From Mytilus galloprovincialis (lineage: Eukaryota; Mollusca; Bivalvia; Mytilida; Mytilidae): 64,000 bases of DNA. The translations under genes and the position numbers were made by a program. The notes beneath the pieces are model-generated. The model was not told the DNA's origin. It did no database searches and was given only the letters and a program-made list of their open reading frames with translations. The DNA is taken from positions 24,973,847 to 25,037,846 of the forward strand of contig NC_134851.1 of the NCBI RefSeq assembly GCF_965363235.1, in the 5' to 3' direction. Positions 55,329 through 64,000 of the stretch are shown in pieces; within the stretch, counting starts at the first letter, position 1; each line of letters starts with the position of its first letter.

Positions 55329-55470
55329 TTTTCATTCATGATGACACGAGGTCCCACAATAAAGTGCACAGGTAAGTGAAATAAAAACTGGATAAAAGGC
55401 GTGTCTTCATGATCCTTTAGGTAAAAATAGAATTATAAGTATTGAATGCTTTTTTTTTGTAACTTTATAG

Positions 55471-55560
55471 GGTTGTAAAAGCGTTGACCGTGCGCACATT
55501 TTTTGTATGAAGCGCTTCCGCGCTTCATACAAAATGTACTTCGGTCAACGCTTTTACACC
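55471..55560. repeat. 90-bp palindrome
   Basis: 'ggttgtaaaagcgttgaccg' pairs with 'cggtcaacgcttttacacc', and 'ttttgtatgaagcg' with 'cgcttcatacaaaa' around a 6-bp centre near 55517. Near-perfect, with a small mismatch block (gtgcgcacatt against aatgtactt). Confidence 0.85.
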
Positions 55561-56027
55561 CCAATAAATTTACAAAAAAGAGCATTCAATTCTTAAATAA
55601 AACACAAATCATTCATACTTTACTGTTTGGTTACATATATATATTATCAATTTTATTTCAACTGATCGGGCGGAGCTTATATTTCAATATAAGGACAGTC
55701 TATTTGAAGATGAGTGTGATAAGGATGATTGCCGTTATAATCATTATTAAATTATTTTCACCTATCAGTGTCACCAAATGCATATGCAAAAAAATTAAGT
55801 TTATAATATGGGACGAATAACTGGATACTTATTTCGAGTTTATTCTTATACTCCTGTAAATACAACTTCTTGAACCCCGTCGCCCAAGCAAGTAAATATA
55901 TCTAGTAATACTTGTCATGAAGCCTTTCGGCGAAACCTGGCGAGTCATCTTGATCTTCTTATCGATTATATCATGCAGAGTTAAACATGAGAGGGGATAT
56001 GTATCTTAATGACATCTAACAAATTCA

Positions 56028-56097
56028 CCCCAGTTTTTGGTCGGGTTCATCATTTGTTCGTGTTGAGTAGTCTTAAGTTTTCTATGTTGTGTGTCTT
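56028..56097 (+). repeat. AGCCATGG-family/RT flank, left half split by insertion
   Basis: 'ccccagtttttggtcgggtt' and 'ttaagttttctatgttgtgt' continue at 61510 after the 5.4-kb element. The minus copy at 10080-10230 preserves the uninterrupted order. Confidence 0.55.
56093..56097. other. Target-site duplication (gtctt), left
   Basis: Matches 61510-61514 exactly, at the outer edge of the 365-bp inverted repeats. Confidence 0.65.
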
Positions 56098-56462
56098 CAC
56101 TGTGTATCATCGCCACCGGAAATTGGGTACTAACGAAGCGGAGAGAAATAGAAAAAAAAGAAAACAAGTTAGGAATTCATTCAATTTAAATCATTTCCTC
56201 TCATTTGATGAGGATGCCGCTTAATAAATGATTTCCTGATATATAATTCTTTAAATTATTAGGCCGATAAGTACAAAATTAATACAAGATTTTGTGTTAT
56301 ACTCCAAAACTTACCACTTAGTACCGGAAAATTTTGAGGTCTATCGTCCTCTGTCGCCCCATTCTCAAGATATTGAACGGTTTTTCATTATTTTTCCAGA
56401 CACGATTTTAGATTATTATAGTTTGGCATCATATTTACTGAAATTTGTTGTCAAAAAGATGT
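56098..56462. repeat. Left 365-bp terminal inverted repeat
   Basis: Starts CACTGTGTATCATCGC and is complementary to 61145-61509 over its whole length with moderate mismatches ('accggaaattgggtactaac' with 'gttagtacccaatttccggt', 'ataggccgataagtac' text with 'gtacttatcggcctaat'). Confidence 0.8.
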
Positions 56463-56505
56463 ATTTTACGGCAATTTGTTGTCAAAAAGATGTATTATAC
56501 GGCAA
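56429..56505 (+). repeat. Short tandem duplication (about 31 bp) at TIR inner edge
   Basis: 'aatttgttgtcaaaaagatgtatt' occurs twice in a row, separated by 'ttacggc'. Only one copy remains in the right arm. Confidence 0.75.
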
Positions 56506-56506
56506 T

Positions 56507-56676
56507 TTCCTTAGCCGTATTTGGCACAACTTTTTGGAATTTTGGATCCTCAATGCTCTTCAACTTTGTAATTGTTTGGCTTTATAAATATTTTGATATG
56601 AGCGTCACTGGTGAGTCTTATGTAGACGACGCGTCTGGCGTAATAAATTATAATCCTGGTACCTTTGATAACTGAT
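56507..56676 (-). repeat. 355-bp repeat family, minus copy nested in the 5.4-kb element
   Basis: The complement of the array unit from its first base: '...cttagccgtatttggcacaa', 'ttggatcctcaatgctcttc', 'gagcgtcactggtgagtctt', 'aatcctggtacctttgataa'. Confidence 0.75.
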
Positions 56677-56689
56677 TAAAGAATATAGA

Positions 56690-57065
56690 CCATAAAAGAT
56701 AAAGTCTAGGGTACGGCAACTTGCTCGTGTTGACGAATTTACTGTATGGCAACTTGTTTTCAACTGTATGGCAACTTGCTAATTTGAGAATAAGTATTTA
56801 CCGTCCTTTCAAAGAAAATAAAGCATTTAGTTCAAATATCTAAGGGGAGGGGGGTACCTTTTTATGTTAAACTGTTTTTGTATTTTTCAATGTTTTTTTT
56901 TAAAACTGTTAACTGTTTTCGAGCCACTGTCTGTAATCTGTTCTGTTAAAATGTTGTTCATTTGAAATTGGGATTCCTGTTATCTGTTACTTAATACTTA
57001 AAGTGTTCACTGTTTTTGACATCATTTTCTCTGTTAACTGATCTTAACTGTTATTTACAAGAATC
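56690..57065 (+). repeat. 'TACGGCAACTTGCT' and 'CTGTTAACTGTT' motif clusters
   Basis: Three to four copies of 'acggcaacttgct/tatggcaacttg' (56710-56790), then repeated 'ctgttaactgtt'-like motifs (about 56870-57055). A similar GTTAAC cluster lies at 59125-59200, next to 'ctcttcccccatct', while this one follows 'ggggaggggggtacc'. They may be the two ends of one internal element. Confidence 0.45.
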
Positions 57066-57159
57066 ACAATAAAATTTGCTGTCCATATCTTTCTTGACGT
57101 TGCCTCCGCAAAGGAGTGATATAAACAGCATATATGTAACTGTCTTTAAAAATCTTAGA

Positions 57160-57275
57160 GTATAGAAATCCTTGATAAAATTCAGGAGGGAAATGAGGAA
57201 AATGTCAAAGAAACAGAAGCCCGACCAAACAGAAGAAAACAACCCGACGCAGCGAGAAAATTGTGCACTAGGGTT
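57160..57275 (-). repeat. RT-element 3' module fragment, minus
   Basis: 'gtcaaagaaacagaagcccg', 'accaaacagaagaaaac', diverged from the form at 17220. Confidence 0.4.
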
Positions 57276-59124
57276 GGGTGGCAATACACAGATAGGAAAA
57301 AACTTAAAATTGACACTCATAATTTTTAAAACACCCTCTTTCCCTTCCTTCCTAACAAATAAGGCTTAATATTTGAGTTATGCATGTGTATATTTATGGA
57401 AAGAAAATCGCCCATAGATATGATTTCCAATAGTTATAATGTTGAAATATAATCTCTTCTTTTTTTTGGTAACCATGGCAACAATCAGCATTTATTTGAT
57501 ACCAAATATTGCAAAATAGGGAGTAGAACATGTCACAAAGGTCTCAAAAATTTGGTCCAAAGGAAAATTTCAATCAATTATAGTGATACCTTTCCAGAAA
57601 CCATAGACATATATCTATCGAGAGATAAACACAAAATCATATGCATTACTGCTGGTTTTTCTATAGAATTGAATTGAAAAGATTGAGCGTCAAATCTTTG
57701 TTGAAAAACAATACAAAATTTCTAAATCTATGGCGGTACTGATAGGAAAATATGGACCGTCAAACTGAAAAATGTCTTATAAAACAGGATAAAAACAATC
57801 TAAATGTTCATATAAACCCACTAGGAAGGCTATATTATTCTTCAACTATCTAAAAATCAATTTAATTGTACAAAAACTTTCATATTTAGAAAATTCACCA
57901 TGGCCATAATGCGAAACTAAACTTGTAACTGCGTATTGGTATACCTCAAGCTGTCTCCTAAGTGAGCAATCATTTAACTAAAAAAAGGGGGTAGAAGTTC
58001 AGTTTGTTTCCTGAAACATATAAATGAACCAAAATTTAAAAAAGGAAATAAATACAAGACTATATTGCAAAGGTTACGGACTTAAGTTGGGTCAGGTGCA
58101 ACAAATGCAGCAGTGTTAAACATGTTTAGGGATATCGCAAGCCCCCCTTTGTACGTCTAACCAATGTAGTTATTTCTGGCTTCTATTTGCAATGTATCCA
58201 AAACGTTAAAAAGGAGGGCCACTTCTTACCCAGCTGAAACCCTGGATAGTCCTATGATGAAAACAATTCAGATGTATATGGAATTTTTGATAAGTTACAT
58301 TGACCCAGAGTACCTGAATGGAATTGTGAAAAATAAAGTACCTTTTCAATTTGCAATTCGTAAAATAACTGATCCGTGTGGCCTGGTAGCAGAGGCCGAA
58401 AAATGAGGACATGGTTCTCAAATTGATGTCAAATTTACTAGTCTATTCAAAGACTTCAGAAATGTTAAGATGGAGGCTTTTTTTTTATATCAGTTCAGAG
58501 TTCTAAATTGGGACTTGGAGATGAAAGAGTGCTTCAACTTGTGACACCTTACATGTTACTTTCTAATTTATACACTGGTTTTGATGATTTAAAATAAAAA
58601 TCAGTAAACTTTTGTAATTCCTTTTTATTAAATCATGTAATCAATGAGTCGTATGAATACCCTGAGATGTAACCATAATTTATCAGAGCACCCGCCATAA
58701 ACAAAATAATGTTCGCGCACTATAGTATTCACTCATTCTATCTGTGTCTTACACTTTCCTACGTCATGACAATAACCCAAGTTTGATACGACTGATTGAA
58801 ATAAAACATTTACTCAACAGTACACATAACCAGAAGAAGCCTCCATTTTGCTGTTTGAAGCATTTTTCATGACCTAGTCTTTTTTTTTTAGTCAATCACC
58901 CCGTCTGCTTTTCCATCCGTTTAATTGTCTTTCCATATGTCAATAAAAAAAATATGGTACTTGCGTGTGTATTCTGAAAATTAGTCAGCTTTATAAAAGA
59001 TTCTTTATAGAGCTTGGTATTTATGCGACTTTGTACAGTGGTTTTCAAACTTTTGAATACATTGAAGATATGCACTTCCCCTTTTCATTGCTTATGGGTT
59101 CGTTTGGAAAAAGGGTAAATTAAA
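57276..59124. other. Interior of the 5.4-kb element, no gene recognised
   Basis: AT-rich. About 58060-58165 contains 'gtcaggtgcaacaaatg' and 'taaacatgtttagggata', a decayed RT 3' UTR trace. A frame at 58206-58421 (minus) has no supporting feature. Confidence 0.4.
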
Positions 59125-59238
59125 GTTGCTGTTAACTGTTATCAGCATTTTGAATTTGTTGTTAACTGTTTTTGCCAAAATCGAGGTGTTGTTAACATGT
59201 TAACGGACACTCTCTTCCCCCATCTAATTATACATTAA

Positions 59239-60206
59239 GCTGGGGTCACACATTCACGATTTATACTGCCGTCCTTGACAGGACCATTCCCGATTAAAAT
59301 TTATTAAAAGTCTGATCAAGATCCTATGAATCGTGGATGGAAATTCAAACTTTAATTAAAATTTGTAAAAAAAATAATTTAATCACGACAACAATCAAAC
59401 ATTGTTCAGGAAGCGTCGATATTCAACCGTTTCCAAGCGAATTTATCCCGATAATCCCGTTCTAAATCCGCTTCTAATCCGATTTGTATCTTTCGCCAGG
59501 TAAAATTCGACCGAGTCTGTCACGACTGCGTCCCGATTCTACCGAATGTAATCCGACAAAGATCAGATAGTGACAAGACAGTGAACCGACGCTGACGGAA
59601 GTTATCCGTTCGAAAACTGTCGGCATACTCGGGATGATCAGGTACTGTCGGAACGTAATCCTATCACGGTCCGCTCTATCGCATTGCAAACGGCTTTGTC
59701 TGGTCTCAGTCGTATTGTATTCTGTAATTGTCGTGACTCTGGCGTGGGTATCATTGATGATTTTAGAATTAATAACGGGACTGTTTCGGAACGGTTTCGG
59801 CAAAAACGGTTCGCAATCGACAAGATCTGGATGTAATCTGGACTCAATCGGCAGAAATACAGCAATGAAAAATTTCACCAGATCATTCCCGTTCCACAGG
59901 ACACCGTCCCGAATACACAGAACATTGTTAGGAATTCGATCCGATACAGCAGAATCTGTCACGACATAGGCACGATTGTAATCCGACTAGACAAAATCGG
60001 CTGAGCTTCCCCGAATGTTACGGGACGCCGAACTATTCGGACCCTTCCCGCCCAGTAGGAATCTGTTACGAACTAAAACGACTGCGTTCAGACAATAATA
60101 GGACATTCAAGATAATTGAGGATACTAATCCGACTTTTTCCCTTTTCGTGTCGTATCGCTGTCTGATCTCAAACGGGAGCAATAATCGGCAATGTGTGAA
60201 CCCCGC
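59239..60206. mobile_element. 968-bp GC-richer TIR element nested in the 5.4-kb element
   Basis: Ends 'gctggggtcacacattcacgatt' and the complement of 'aatcggcaatgtgtgaaccccgc' pair over about 23 bp. The interior is dense in 'tcccgat', 'aatccgac' and 'tgtcacgac' variants (for example 59516 and 59955), quite unlike the AT-rich surroundings, so it is built from degenerate internal repeats. There is no clear TSD. Overlapping open frames on both strands (59474-59962 minus, 59634-59969 plus) are attributed to low stop density in GC-richer DNA. Confidence 0.55.
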
Positions 60207-60529
60207 ATTAGATAAAATGCATTAGATAGAAATACCATTCGCTTGACAGCATTTAAGATGTATACACATTCTATATTTTAAAAAAGAAACTGCAATTCAC
60301 GATTTATTTCTCCTTACTTTCGATGAAGACAACGTATTTTCTTAACTTTTCTTTTTACACATGAATCACTTCAGAAATTAAATAATTAAACAATGTATTT
60401 AACCAAGCACATACTTAATGTGTCTGTCCGAATTCTCGATCCTCGGTGATTCGGTGGTTGTCGTTGGTTCATCACTATCATATTTGTTATTTTTCATAAA
60501 TTGTTTTGTTATGAGTTAGTTTTCTTGTT

Positions 60530-60700
60530 GAATCCTTCCACATTTTTCGGTCGGTGCTTTTTATAGCCGACTATAAGGTATACGAGTTTTCGTTGTTGAA
60601 GGCCGTACGATATCATATAATTGCTTACATACACTTTATTTGATCCTGATTGATAGTTATCTTATTTGCTATCATACCACATCTCCACTGTTTTTATCTA
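60530..60700 (+). repeat. GGCCGTACGG family, plus copy
   Basis: 'tatagccgactataaggtat', 'gttgttgaaggccgtacg', 'tttgctatcataccacatct'. Inside the 5.4-kb element. Confidence 0.65.
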
Positions 60701-61144
60701 TAATAAAAACCTAGCACCAACAAAAGATGAATGGACGGTTTATTTTATTGAACTTACAAAATTTCACCCTAACAACAAATAAGACAACAGTCGTTAGTAG
60801 TATAACGATATATGAATGTATTTAGGATATTATGGTTGAAAAATCCTTTTAGTACAAAGTCGAATAGCGGTACGAAACGAACTTCTGAACGGAAATTAAC
60901 GGCATATATTTAATAATATTTAATAAGTAAGTCATTATGTATATTTGTAAGCCTGCAAAGCTTTGACATCAACAAAATATCGTCACTTGATATTATCTAA
61001 ACAGTGATTAATTTCCTCTTAAAATTATAATATATTGCAAGACGCCGTACTGACAAAAGTTGTTATTTTGCAATTCGCCGTACAACGTCCTGCAATTCGC
61101 CGTACAATAAACAAACAATGTTTTTTGTCCATATTCTTTAAAAA

Positions 61145-61509
61145 ACATCTTTTTGACAACAAATTTCAGAAAATATGATGCCACACTATAATTATCTAAA
61201 CACGTGTCTGGAGAAATAATGAAAAACAGTTCAATATGTTGAGAATGGGACGACAGAGGACGATAGACCTCAAAATTTTCCGGTACTAAGTGGCAAGTTT
61301 TGGAGTATAACACAACATCTTGTCTTAATTTTGTACTTATCGGCCTAATAATTTAAAGAATTATATATCCGAAAATCAATTATAAAGCGGCACCCTCATC
61401 AAATGAGTGGAAATGCTTTAAATTGAATGAATTCTTAACTTGTTTACTCTTTTTTCTATTTCTCTCCGCTTCGTTAGTACCCAATTTCCGGTAGCGATGA
61501 TACACAGTG
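61145..61509. repeat. Right 365-bp terminal inverted repeat
   Basis: Complement of 56098-56462. Ends 'gcgatgatacacagtg'. Confidence 0.8.
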
Positions 61510-61640
61510 GTCTTGTGTACATTTATATCTGTGTTTGTCTTATTCTTTTTTAGCCATGGCGTTGTCAGTATATTTTCGATCTATGAGTTTGACAGTATCT
61601 CTTGTATCTTTCGTCCATCTTTCAAAACATATTTGGTTTC
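61510..61640 (+). repeat. AGCCATGG family, right half split by insertion
   Basis: Begins with the TSD gtctt (61510-61514), then 'gtgtttgtcttattctttttt', 'agccatggcgttgtcagtat', 'tcgatctatgagtttgacag', 'tatctttcgtcc'. Confidence 0.6.
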
Positions 61641-62580
61641 AAATTCATTCATAAATGTATCTTATACTTATTGTACCATTTTGAATTACTTCTTTATTTC
61701 GTATATACTTATTCATCATGTTCATGTAGTTTTACAAATCAAACTATTTAATAACATATCCTTCTATCAGGTTAAGAATTTTATTTGATGTTTTGAGCTT
61801 CTGATTTGCCATTTGATAATGAATTTACCGATTTGACATTTCCTCGGTATTTTTTTATTATTTTAGTTTCCCTTTTTATCCCTTATGCAGGTTTAAGTAC
61901 TAATTCATTTGATGATATTCATCATCATTAATTCTGTTTTTAATTTTGTGACTACTTTTTTGGAGATTTGTATGTAAATAAATACAAACGAGCTAGTGTA
62001 TGATCTTCTGTTTTAAGAAAACACTTTACATTTTGTTTCATTATCATTATTGATCGATCTATGACGTTTTAAATGAGCAAGAATAATTTGAAAAAAAGAC
62101 AAGATGGATCTATTATTGACAATATGGAATACTAATAAACTACTTTTATAGGTTGCATTTCTGTAAATATTGACAATGCAATTTCCCATAGAAACTCCTT
62201 TTACGGCTAAAACTGTACCTCTTTTACTATGAAGTTTTGCCAAAAATCTTATCCTAGAATTGAAAGTTCATATGCACCGCAATTTTTTTCAAAGGTCAAA
62301 TATAGGGCTGTGTGGCATATTTTCAACGTTTATATGCCCTGAACTTCTCATAGTTTAAACTAACACTAATTTTCTTAACTACCCCTACCTCGAATGAAAG
62401 GTTACCACAGATTTCAATATAAACAAATGCACATGTTTATTTACTGGTAACATTCCCAAATTATGTCTCTGTGAGATGAAACACAGAGAGCATAACTAGG
62501 AACCAGTATGTAAACAAACTTAATTTTCTATGAATATTTAAGATCACCGCAAAAGAGGCGAGTTTTGAGAAACAGCTGTA
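61641..62580. other. No gene recognised
   Basis: AT-rich. 'taatttgaaaaaaagacaagatggatc' type text near 62087 recurs near 62725, so part of it belongs to the local duplication described next. Confidence 0.4.
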
Positions 62581-62589
62581 TTTACAAAG

Positions 62590-62885
62590 TGCAACCTATA
62601 GGTAATGACATAATTAATGTCATCCTTAAAAGCCAAAATATTTTTTTTCATTATATTTAGAGGATATTAGGAAGACCCCCATTAAAATATTAATCCATGA
62701 ACAGCTTCTTAGGCTGTAAAATAATTTGAAAAAAGACAATTTGGATCCTTTATCGACAATATGGAATATTAATACAATACTGTCTTAGGTAATAACATGA
62801 TTAATGACATCCTTAACAGCCTATTTTTTTCCATTATATTCAGAGGACATATGGATGATTACCGTTAAAATATTCATCCATGCGT
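62590..62885 (+). repeat. Local tandem duplication, spacing about 190 bp
   Basis: 'aggtaatgacataattaatgtcatcctta' type text at 62600 recurs as 'aggtaataacatgattaatgacatcctta' at 62788. Each is followed by a T-run, 'cattatatt.agagga.at' and 'ttaaaatatt.atccatg'. Confidence 0.7.
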
Positions 62886-63150
62886 CTGGCCTTTATTAGT
62901 CTTGTATTATTTTTAATTTAAGATACTTGTGTTTAATTTGGAGTTTAGTATGACTTCCATTATCACTGAACTATATATAAATATATGGTTTATATATATT
63001 TGTGTAGGGGCCAGCTGAAGGATGACTCCAGATGCAAGAATTTCTCGCTGCATTGAAAACCTATTAGTGACATTCTGCTGTTGTCTGTTCTATGGTCAGG
63101 TTATTGTTTCTTTAACACATTCCCAATTTCCATTCTCAATTATATATTCT
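62882..63150 (+). repeat. RT-element 3' terminal module, copy
   Basis: 'gtctggcctttattagtctt', 'ccattatcactgaactatat', 'aggggccagctgaaggatga', 'tttctcgctgcattgaaaac', 'aacacattcccaatttcc'. Confidence 0.65.
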
Positions 63151-63493
63151 ATTTTCATTTTGTTTCGTGTCGATTCGTTTTGGTAAATTACGTTTTTGCT
63201 TGTTTGATTTGTTTTTTTCCGTTTAGCATTTGCGTCCGTTTTCTGTTCTTCTTAAAAAAAAATTTAAAAAAAATAAGTAATCAAAACTGTACGTTTAATT
63301 TTATATTTCTAAAGTTTAAATAAATATCTAAACTATCAAATTTGAAACAAAAATCTTAAATATCTGAATTTTAATAATTCAGTGAAATTTTGAAAATTTC
63401 ACACAAACTATAAATTTTGAATGTTGATATTTCAGAACTTTGATAAAATATCACCCGACAAAATGTTTATAGGGGCAGGTTGTCTCGTCGTTG

Positions 63494-63624
63494 CTATCTT
63501 ATTAATTTATTCTTACAGCTTCTTATGCCTTCATATGAACAATGGCCTGGCTGACAAACTTGTGGATTATAGCGTTTGCACGTATTGTTGACACATAAAA
63601 ACTGTGGATACTTGCAAGGATTGC
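63494..63624 (-). CDS. Candidate terminal exon of a six-cysteine secreted-type peptide
   Basis: On the minus strand 'cttatattttcag' (AG 63626-63625) opens a frame of two bases plus 42 codons ending at TAG (63496-63494). Predicted text starts NPCKYPQFLCVNNTCKRY and continues NPQVCQPGHCSYEGIRSC with a basic end KNKLIR. Cysteine spacing is C-x6-C-x4-C-x7-C-x4-C-x7-C, two roughly repeating halves. Other frames contain stops. Small Cys-rich peptides with a signal-peptide exon upstream are common in mussels (defence, shell, foot or regulatory peptides), and this would be the mature-peptide exon. The signal exon would lie beyond 64000. I do not recognise the scaffold. No repeat landmark overlaps it. 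It has no assigned function. Confidence 0.5.
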
Positions 63625-63714
63625 CTGAAAATATAAGTTTATCAATTCACCATTAGATTATACTAATTTTGAATTTCTCGAAAAAAACTAAGAATTTTTT
63701 TTATCCCTGGAGTA

Positions 63715-63890
63715 GATTGCCTTAGCCGGATTTCGCTTGTTGGAAGTTTGGGTCCCCAATGATCTTCAATTTTGTACTTGTTTGGCTTTTTAACTGTTTT
63801 GATATGAACGTCACTGATGAGTATTGTGTAGACGAAACGCACCTCTGCGTATTAAATCATAAAACTGGTACCTTCTTTGATAACTCTTTG
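63715..63890 (-). repeat. 355-bp repeat family, minus copy
   Basis: 'gattgccttagccggatttc', 'ccccaatgatcttcaatttt', 'gaacgtcactgatgagtatt', 'gtagacgaaacgcacc', 'aaactggtaccttctttgat'. It would lie in the intron upstream of the six-cysteine exon. Confidence 0.7.
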
Positions 63891-64000
63891 ACAATAAAAT
63901 ACAATATGTGTTATTCACCTGAATGATTAATTTGAAACGAAGAGTAAAAATAATTCCTTTTTTAAATGTATTACATAATACAGCTTTAGAACTATACTAT

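Larger units (their letters stand above)
56098..61509. mobile_element. 5.4-kb DNA element with long TIRs and 5-bp TSD
   Basis: 365-bp TIRs at both ends, termini CACTG...CAGTG, and the 5-bp TSD gtctt. The flanks join into a continuous copy of an older repeat, which defines the insertion precisely. The interior carries nested repeats (355 family, GTTAAC-rich blocks, another TIR element at 59239-60206, GGCCGTACGG family) and no recognised transposase, so it is decayed or non-autonomous. The CACTG ends recall CACTA-like elements, but those usually make shorter TSDs. I leave the superfamily open. Confidence 0.65.

Noticed and set aside
59474..59969. Overlapping 162- and 111-codon frames on opposite strands
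   Set aside because: Both lie in a GC-richer TIR element made of degenerate repeats. They have no domain and lie on both strands at once, as expected from low stop density.
1..64000. tRNA, rRNA or other structural RNA genes
   Set aside because: No tRNA cloverleaf or rRNA landmark was found on either strand by reading; the only tRNA-like text is the degenerate SINE head at 50004. A tRNA or covariance-model search would settle it.

Overview
This is eukaryotic DNA: AT-rich, intron-like, with no operons, ribosome binding sites or dense coding. The repeats match interspersed families that I recall from marine mussels (Mytilus), and a Mytilus-like bivalve is my best guess. That is recall and could not be checked here. 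Most of the window is transposable elements at different stages of decay. Host coding sequence is limited to a few exon-sized candidates.

Layout. (1) 1-12 kb: two diverged, collinear copies of one segment (about 1.6-6.5 kb and 8.1-11.8 kb). Each carries pieces of the same reverse-transcriptase (RT) element and different later insertions, including a 600-bp TTAA-flanked element present in only one copy. A broken Cys-rich (CXC-like) gene remnant lies between them. (2) 15.8-19.4 kb: a candidate 3.6-kb DNA transposon with short terminal inverted repeats (TIRs), mirror-image arrays of the palindrome GTGCGCACA just inside both ends, and a 6-bp target duplication. (3) 19.5-24 kb: three diverged tandem copies of a roughly 2-kb unit, one interrupted by a SINE-like retroposon with a perfect 13-bp target duplication. 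(4) 25.5-27.6 kb: six nearly identical head-to-tail copies of a 355-bp repeat. Single or partial copies of it occur all over the window. (5) 28-35 kb: exon candidates, small repeats, and a long foldback of about 210-bp arms.

(6) 35.7-43.2 kb: a complete BEL/Pao LTR retrotransposon with two LTRs that look identical, an intact target duplication, and long gag-protease and RT-RNaseH-integrase frames separated by a -1 frame change. It is the youngest large insertion here. (7) 45.3-49.05 kb: a dead LINE with endonuclease, RT and C-terminal zinc finger split by several stops and frameshifts. (8) 49.1-54.1 kb: two plus-strand exon candidates with compatible phase. The putative intron between them holds a tRNA-like SINE, a 934-bp hAT-type MITE and a foldback element.

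(9) 56.1-61.5 kb: a 5.4-kb element with 365-bp terminal inverted repeats and a 5-bp target duplication, inserted into an older repeat and itself full of nested repeats. (10) 63.5-63.6 kb: a minus-strand terminal exon candidate that would encode a six-cysteine peptide, the most interesting host-gene signal.

The coding parts of BEL and LINE work only for their own mobility. The exon candidates do not yet add up to a named gene, because partner exons lie outside the window or were not recognised. Coordinates of diverged repeats are approximate, by eye. TSD, LTR and frame coordinates were counted directly.
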